From the NCBI GenBank assembly GCA_002786025.1, contig NHNW01000086.1, forward strand, positions 62,001 to 126,000: a DNA stretch of 64,000 bases. The letters are read 5' to 3'. The number at the start of each line of letters is the position of its first letter. The stretch's first letter is position 1. The stretch comes from Zasmidium citrigriseum. Taxonomy: Eukaryota > Ascomycota > Dothideomycetes > Mycosphaerellales > Mycosphaerellaceae. A model generated the notes under the pieces. The model was not told the DNA's origin. It saw nothing but the letters and a program-made list of their open reading frames with translations, and did no database searches. The translations under genes were made by a program, and so were the position numbers. Below, in pieces: positions 56,837 to 64,000 of the stretch.

Positions 56837-59800
56837 CTTTTATAGACCTCTTTTATCGTTAACGATTATCGTTATAGTTACTAATACCTTACCGTTACCG
56901 ATATAGTTACTAGTACCGTTACCGTCCTTTCGTCTAGTCTTTTAGAGTAAACGGCGTTTTTAGAGTTTAGAGTAGTTCCTAGCCTTATTATAGTTATATT
57001 AGTTCTTTACGGCGTTTATTAAGGCGTTCGTCTTTTATAGATACCTAGTTACGATAGTTATTACGGTATATAGTACCCGCTCCTCTAAAGAGGAACTTCC
57101 GTCCTTCCTTATAGTAAACGATATACCGAAACTACTTAAAAACTTCCTATCTCTTAACGCTATTATAGCGAAAGCTACCGACCGACCGAAGCCTACGTAG
57201 ATATATACTTCCGTCCTCCCCGACGACCTCCTCTAGCGAGACGTTAACGCCCTTACTTAGACCTTTACCTAGAACGAAGAGAGCCTAGAGTACGAAGCCG
57301 ACTATAGTAAGCTCGACTAGAAAGAGAATAATATTATTAAGTAAGCCTAGGAGACTAAGAAGGAGGTTAACGAATCTAAAGCGGTATCGGACAAGATCGA
57401 TATTATATAGTTCTTCCCTAATACCGAGATCTATACTAAGGAGACTATAAATAAGAAGTATATCCTCCTTAAAGACGACGACGAGGACGACGACGAGACT
57501 TTAGATCCTATAACGCCTAAGAAGATCTACGTAGAGCGTTTAAAGGATCTCGACGACGCTAGCCTAAAGGCCCTTATTAACTCTAAACTAAAGATAGCTT
57601 ATTACCTTATCCTAACTATCTACTAGAACTACGTACGTACTATACGCTATATAGATTGCCTAACTTAGCTTTACGAAGTGTCCGAAGATAAGGTTAGTAT
57701 CCTACGTAATACCCTTAACTAGGTACGTAAGATAACGGCTACCCTCTCTAAGAAGGATCCTTACGGTACTAGCCTAGTTAATAAGTATATCTAGCGAGCT
57801 AATAACTAGTACAAGAAGACTAAAGCAGTAGAGGCCTAGCTTAAAGAGACCGAGGATAAACTTTAGAGAGCCTAATAGTAGCTCGACGAAGCTACCGCTA
57901 GAGCGGATATTAACGAGAGCTAGAATACTTAACTAGAAGGAGAGGAGATAAACCTTCGCCGCTATATTAAAGACCTTAAAAAGGAACTTAAGAAGTCTCG
58001 TACTAGCACTACTAGCCTATCTAAGAAGCGTAGCCGCTCTCGTAACCCGTCCTATTATCCTCGTTTCTAGTCTACTAGATTACTATTAGAGGATCGCCGT
58101 AATCGCTCTTAGTCGCTATCTACGTCCTCCTCTCCTAACCGCTACTAGAAGGCTCCCTCTAACCTAGGTAGTAATAGTAGTTATAGTAGCGATAAATCGG
58201 ATAGTAGCCGACCTACCCGTCGTAATAAGAATCCTACGCCTTATAAGAAGTACCGTATACTAGACCGCGATACCGTTCGTACTACCTAGATAGACGTTAC
58301 TTCCTTCGACCCTACCTTAAGTAAGGGATATACTATAGACTAAGCCGTCGCCGATCCTAAGAAGTTCGGTAACGATAGAATACTATTATACTAGCGTTAG
58401 CTACGCTAGCTCGAGAATAAGCTTAACGTAACTATCTTCCGTAATACTAACGCCCTCTTATCTTATATTTATAGTTATACTAAGGGTACTCCTTAGGAGA
58501 TACTCGAAGCCCGTATACCCTTACGCCTCGGAAAGGACTTTAATACCGACTTACTCTTCTAGGACCTCGATAAGATACTCGCCTTCCTTAAAGAGCGATT
58601 CGGAGAATATAACCGCGTTAGAAAAGCTTACGACGAAATAACCTACTATAAGTAGGGTTAAGATAAATCCTTTAATAACTTCTTTACTCGCTACTAGAAG
58701 TTACGCCCGTACGTTAGCTAGACGCTAGTTACCGAACTCTACTAACTACGATAGAAGTTAACTACGAAGTATCGCTCTAAGCTTACTAGTAATCTAGTAA
58801 AGACCGTTAAGGATCTTATCGAGCGCTATACCGATATAGACGATAACTTTAAGGAACTTAACCGCCGCTTCCCTCGTAGTAAGGATAAGAAGTAGGGTAG
58901 CGGAGGTAGAAACAAGAAGTCGAACGGTAGATCTAATAATAATAATTAATAAGGCCCGAGCTATCTTATAGAGAAGTACCGTAATCTACCTAAGCTTACC
59001 GCCGACGAGCGTACTAAATATATAAAGGAGAACCGTTACTTCCGTTATCGTAAGGTCGGATATCGTCTAAAGGATCCCTTCTACCCGATAAATAGCTTTA
59101 CTAACGACGGTCGTACTATTAATACCTCCGAGACTACTATCTAGGACGATAAGAAGAACGACGACCCTAAGCCCGAGAAGGAAGGCTAGGGAAATAGTAA
59201 CTCTACTACCTAAGCGCGGTAGTTAGTAGATATAAAGACGGACCTTTAAAGATATCGAAGGACGCCTAGATCGAAGGATAACTATTAGTATTAGCTACTA
59301 AAGTATTACTAGACATTAAACCTTATATAGTCTTATAATCTAAAGTTAATAGCTATAAAGCTCGCTCCTTCCTCGACCTAGGCGCTACCTCTATTATCGT
59401 TTAAACCGCCTTCGCTCGCGCCTCTAAGTTACTATTTATCCCCCTCGCCCGTTTACGATCTCTTAACCTCGCTAACGGTAGCTCTATAGCTAGCCGTATT
59501 ACTTACGGTACCCTCGTTAACCTTAATATTAATAGATACCTAGAACAAGTTATTACTTTTATCGCTAACGTATAATATAACCTAGTACTTAGCCTCTCCT
59601 AGTTTGTAAAGTACGAACCTTTCGTTTAATAGTCGATAGGCCGTATCGCCTTCTACTCTAACTACTATAGAAAGGAATATAATTACCCTAGTAGAAATAT
59701 CGTCTAAACCTCTTCGACTCTATATCCCCCGAAACCTCCGCTCTCCTTATATAAGATTATCTATACTTCCTTAAAGAGAGCTAGTATACCTACGAATAAT

Positions 59801-62800
59801 AAGATAAAGGAAGCCTTACCTTCGGCTCCTACGATACTCGTACCCTTTACGAAAGAAGACGTTAGCCTTAAAGAGGTTAAATACTACGGTATATCCTTTA
59901 AGACCTATATATTAATAGCCTACCGACCCGATACCGACGTTACCGCTCTATAGATTACTCGTCTAGCTCGTAGTAACGCTCGTTTATAGGATTAGGTAGA
60001 CGTAATACTTACTACTTATAGTATTTCTACTAAAGACTACGACAAGTTTATAGTAGAGAAGTCCGACGAGGACCCTCGAACTAAACTACTACCCGAATAC
60101 TATTACCTCCTAGACGCTTTCTCGCGTAAGGGAGCCGATATACTACCTCCCTATCGACCTAGTATTAATTATGAAATTATCCTAAAGGAGGGATCTAAAC
60201 CTCCTTATAAGCGACTATATCCTCTCTTATAGAAGGAGAACGACGCCGTTAAGAAGTAGGTCGATAACTAACTATCTAAACGAATAATCCGAGAAAGTAA
60301 CTCCCTAGCTATATTACCTATTATTGTCGTCCGAAAGCCCGGAGGTAGCTTAAGGATATATATCGACTATCGAGCACTTAACGCTCTTATAGTTAAAAGC
60401 TAGTACCTAATTCTACTTATATCTAATACCTTAAACCGCCTTAGCGGAAAGAAGTACTTTACGAAGTTAGACGTTATTACTACTTTTAATAGGATTCGTA
60501 TCGCCTAGGGTTAGGAATAGCTAACCGCCTTTACGATACGATATAGACAATTTAAATATCTTATAATACCCTTTAGGTTATATAACGCCCCGTTAACCTT
60601 TTAATCTACTATTAATCGAGCTCTTCGAGATTACCTCGACGATTTCGCCTCGGTATATCTCGACGATATCCTAATTTTCTTAGACTCGCTAGAGGAGTAC
60701 TAGTAACATGTCTATAAGGTACTTAAAGGCTTAAAAGAGGTAGGGTTATAAATCGATATTAATAAGTGTTAATTCTACGTATAGGAGACTAAGTACTTAG
60801 GCCTTATTATTAGATAAGACGGTATTCGTATAGACCTAGAGAAGGTTAACGCCGTAGTTAATTAGGAAACCCTACGTAACGTAAAGGACGTTTAATCCTT
60901 CTTAGGCTTCGTAAACTTCTACCGACGGTTTATTAAGAAGTTTTCAAAAATCGTAGCCCTATTAACTAATCTTACGAGAACTACCGAAGACGCTTCTAGT
61001 AAGAAGCTAGTCTTCTACTAGATAGACTATTACTAGAGCGCTTTTAATACTCTTAAGGAGCGGTTCGTCTTAGCGCTAATATTAGCCTACTATACCCCCG
61101 GTCTAGAGATAATCCTAGAGACTAACGCCTTAGACTTCGTTACCGCCGCCGTCCTATCTTAAAAGGGGCTAGATAGTATCCTACGCCTAGTTACCTTCCT
61201 TTCTAAGAAGATAATACCTACTAAGTATAACTACGATATCTACGATAAGGAACTTATAGCTATTATAAAGGCCTTTAAGGAATAGCGACCCGAACTCGCT
61301 AATAACGAAGATAAACTAGTAAAGGTACTCTCTAACTACAAGAATCTAGAATATTTTATAACTACGAAACAACTTAACTAGCGATAAGCTCGATAGGCTA
61401 AATTCCTCTCGTAGTTTAACTTTACTATTATTTACTAGCCTAGAAAGAGTAATACTAAGCCCGATACCTTTATACGACGCTCTTAGGACCTACCGGTTAA
61501 CCCTAATAATCCTCGAATCTAGTACTAATAGTAAACTATTATTAAGCCCTACTAAGTACTTAACTTATTAGGGTTAGATATCGATATAGAATATACCGAA
61601 CATATAGATAGGTTAGTTAACAAGATTCGTCGACTATACGATAGCGCGGAGATTAAGACCGTAGTAAGCTAACTTATAAAGGGAGAAGATAAGGTTCCCT
61701 ACCTCGATAAGATTAAACTTTACTAATAAGACTATTAGGCTATTAACGGCCTTATCTTCGTACGTAACTACTACGGAGGAAATAGTATCCTTATACCCGG
61801 CGATAACTCTCTAGTCCGTACCCGTATTCTAAGGGACTATTACGATAATATAGTAGCCGGTTACCCTACGCTAGCTAAATTCTATAAGCTCGTTATACGA
61901 AACTTCTTCTAGCCTACTATAGCCCGTACGATCTACTAGTATTACCGAAACTATCGCACCTATAGATAAAGCCGTAATCTATAGAGGTAATTATAAGCGT
62001 TACTCTATCCTCTACCGATACCGTATTAGCCCTAGTAGAGTATATCTATTAACTTTATTATAGACCTACCTAAAAGCCGGAGCTTACTTAACGACGTTTC
62101 TTACTTAAACGTAATAACAATTATATACCGCCTAATAAAGGAGCGATATCTAATTCTAGTAAAGTCTATAAAGGCCGACTACTATATACGAGTTTTTATT
62201 TAGTATATATAGAGCCGCTATAGGTAGCCCGAAGATATTATATCTAATAGAGGCCGATAGTTTATCTCTACCTTCTAGAAGAGACTATACGTAATTCTAA
62301 GTACCTAACGTAAGTTATCCTCGTTATATTACCCTTAGATAGATAGTTAGTCCGAGAATACTAATAAGATTATAGAATAGTACCTACGAGCCTTCTATAA
62401 CTATACCTAGAATAATTAGGCCGACTAGTTACCTATAGCTAAATTCGCTACTAATAACTACGTCTCTATAACTACTAGAGTGTCGCCCTTCTTCGCTAAC
62501 CTAGGACGAAACCTTCTATTTACTAAGGTTAACCTAGCCTAAGAGATACTATTAGTATTACCCTATAAGTAACGCTTAGACGCTAAGGCGGCTAATACGT
62601 TCGTAGAGCGAATAAATAAAATTTACTATTACGTACGTTAATAGATTAAGCTAGCTTAAGCGTCGTATATAGAATTCGTAAACTAAAAGAGGTTCGCTCT
62701 AATAACCTACTACGTAGGCGACCTCGTCTATATTAATACGAAGAACTAGAGTACCGAGAGACCTTCTAAGAAGCTCGATATCCGATATACTAGCCTATAC

Positions 62801-63663
62801 TTAATTAAGGAGGTACTACTATATAGCGTATACCGCCTCGACCTACCTAAATCCCTATCTACGCTCGATAATGTCTTTAATACCGACCTACTCTAGCCCG
62901 CTACTAATAACCTACTACTAGGATAGCGCGAACTACTACCGCTACCTATCCTCGTTTAAAACAGCTATAGCGCTAACTACGAATACGAAGTAGAGGAGAT
63001 ATAGGATATTATTATAGAGAAGTACCGAGGGAAAGGTACTAAGGAGAAGAATAAGAAAGGCCTAAAGTAGGTCTAGTATAAAGTTAAGTAGAAGGGGTAT
63101 AACGATATAACCTTAGAGCCCGTAGAAGAAGTAGAATAGTACTCGGCCGCCTCTATTACGGACTTCTAGTATAATAATCCTTAGTCGTCTATATATAGAC
63201 ACTCTATACTATAGCTACTACTAGACTAGATCCCTAACGAGAGGTATATAGAGCTAGTCTCTACTACTATCGACTCGAGTCCGTCTGTACTAGCGGCTAT
63301 ATACTCGTAATACTAACCTAACCGCGTTAATTAAGGAACTAAGGGGTATAGTAAAGCTAGAGTATATACCCGCTTAGGTAATAGATACACCTCGATCCTC
63401 TAACCCGTTACGGAAGCGTAGAGTAGCGGTATAGATCTCTACGCGCCTACTTCTAAGATAACCTTACTAGAGGTTCTAATATATAAAGACTATAATAACT
63501 CCCTCCTTAGTCTATCGGTACTCGATACCTATATAAGTACCGAGTAAAAGTTATATAAGGATACTAGTCCTTTATCTACTACTTCTAAGCTACTTTACTA
63601 TATAGGTAAGATTAAGACGCCCGTAACGTCGATATCGTCGCTTTAGAGGACTAAAGAGTATAT

Positions 63664-63675
63664 AAAGGGGGGGGG
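63664..63675 (+). other. Polypurine tract
   Basis: AAA followed by nine G, ending three bases before the 3' LTR, in the position required for plus-strand priming. The G run escaped RIP because it contains no CpA or TpG. Confidence 0.8.
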
Positions 63676-63678
63676 TAG

Positions 63679-63861
63679 TATTACGATCTACTACCTAGCC
63701 GCTACTATCTAGCTAGTAGCCCGTAATATCGATACCTAAGGTACCTATCGATACCCTTATCGATAGGAAGCTCCCTTATAAGGAAGCGCTTCTTAGAAAC
63801 TCTTCGTAGATTGTCTATAAACTTATTAACTTCTCGATTCACGTCTATTTTATCCGTAACA
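63679..63861 (+). repeat. 3' LTR (183 bp)
   Basis: Partner of 56654-56836 with five transitions between them. It is followed by the ATATT target duplication. The final 134 bases of the window (63867-64000) continue the RIP-affected DNA and show nothing recognisable. Confidence 0.9.
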
Positions 63862-64000
63862 ATATTATTACCGACTAAGTAGAATCTTATCGATTCTAGG
63901 TAGATAGTAATAGCGTTAACGTTAAGGTTAGGTACTACCCGCTTAGTTTTCTATTATAAAGCTAGACGGCTAGGTTTAACGATACCTAGTAAGACGGCGT

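Larger units (their letters stand above)
56654..63861 (+). mobile_element. Degenerate but structurally complete Ty3/Gypsy chromovirus, 7,208 bp
   Basis: LTR-gag-pol-LTR order is intact. The gag zinc knuckle at 59,037-59,084 now reads YFRYRKVGYRLKD, with Cys and His columns turned to Tyr. The protease site is FLDLGAT (about 59,380). Reverse transcriptase shows RKPGGSLRIYIDYRALN, KYFTKLD and YLDDILIF (60,655-60,678), then SFLGFVNFYRRFIKKFS and an RNase H region (YDKELIAII). An integrase with degraded zinc finger and core follows, with FIIDLP preceded by Asn where the first Asp is expected. Near 62,975-63,138 a chromodomain-like end (YEVEEI, then YKV-KGYNDITLEPVEE with Trp codons now stops) places it among chromoviruses, whose integrase tail targets heterochromatin. 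Stops are present throughout, so it is non-autonomous and dead. Confidence 0.88.

Noticed and set aside
1..64000. CRISPR array, operon or prophage-like system
   Set aside because: Spliced eukaryotic genes throughout; no spacer-repeat pattern, and the only arrays are the 22-bp repeat and LTRs.

Overview
The window is nuclear DNA of a filamentous ascomycete fungus, most likely a Dothideomycete; the class is inferred and the species is not identifiable by eye. The evidence is short spliced introns of about 45-110 bp with GTAAGT or GTACGT donors, a Zn2Cys6 transcription factor, core fungal genes (RPB1, SWD1, RRP7, THG1, DMC1, UAP1) and heavy repeat-induced point mutation (RIP) in the repeats.

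Layout: (1) 1 to about 7,890 is a RIP-destroyed repeat block almost without CpA/TpG. It holds the relic of an integrase-core (DDE) gene, a 122-bp near-perfect palindrome and a second decayed reading frame. (2) About 7,900-50,870 is a 43-kb gene island with 15 protein-coding genes. In order they are a ULS1-like SNF2/RING translocase (+), a 2.4-kb stretch with no supported gene but a 22-bp-period tandem array, two tandem paralogous protein kinases (-,-), RRP7 (-), THG1 (+), a Zn2Cys6 regulator (+), a secreted S10 serine carboxypeptidase (-), UAP1 (+), a seven-knuckle GIS2/CNBP protein (+), DMC1 (+), a secreted Cys-rich protein ending RDEL (-), RPB1 (-), SWD1 (+), a secreted GMC oxidoreductase (-) and a mitochondrial acyl-CoA dehydrogenase (-). 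(3) About 50,870-64,000 is a second RIP block. It holds a dead RecQ-type helicase gene and a structurally complete but dead Ty3/Gypsy chromovirus (56,654-63,861) with 183-bp LTRs and a 5-bp target duplication.

Most of the island is housekeeping: transcription (RPB1, SWD1), RNA processing (RRP7, THG1), chitin and glycan precursor supply (UAP1), DNA repair and meiosis (ULS1-like, DMC1). Two divergent pairs share promoters: RRP7/THG1 and RPB1/SWD1. The exon models were built by hand from splice consensus and family alignment; every model sums to a multiple of three.

I found no operon-like, defence-like or biosynthetic cluster. The parts most worth follow-up are the kinase pair (shared and private introns, one with HRD changed to HHD), the 22-bp array, the palindrome, and the sequence context in which CpA escaped RIP.
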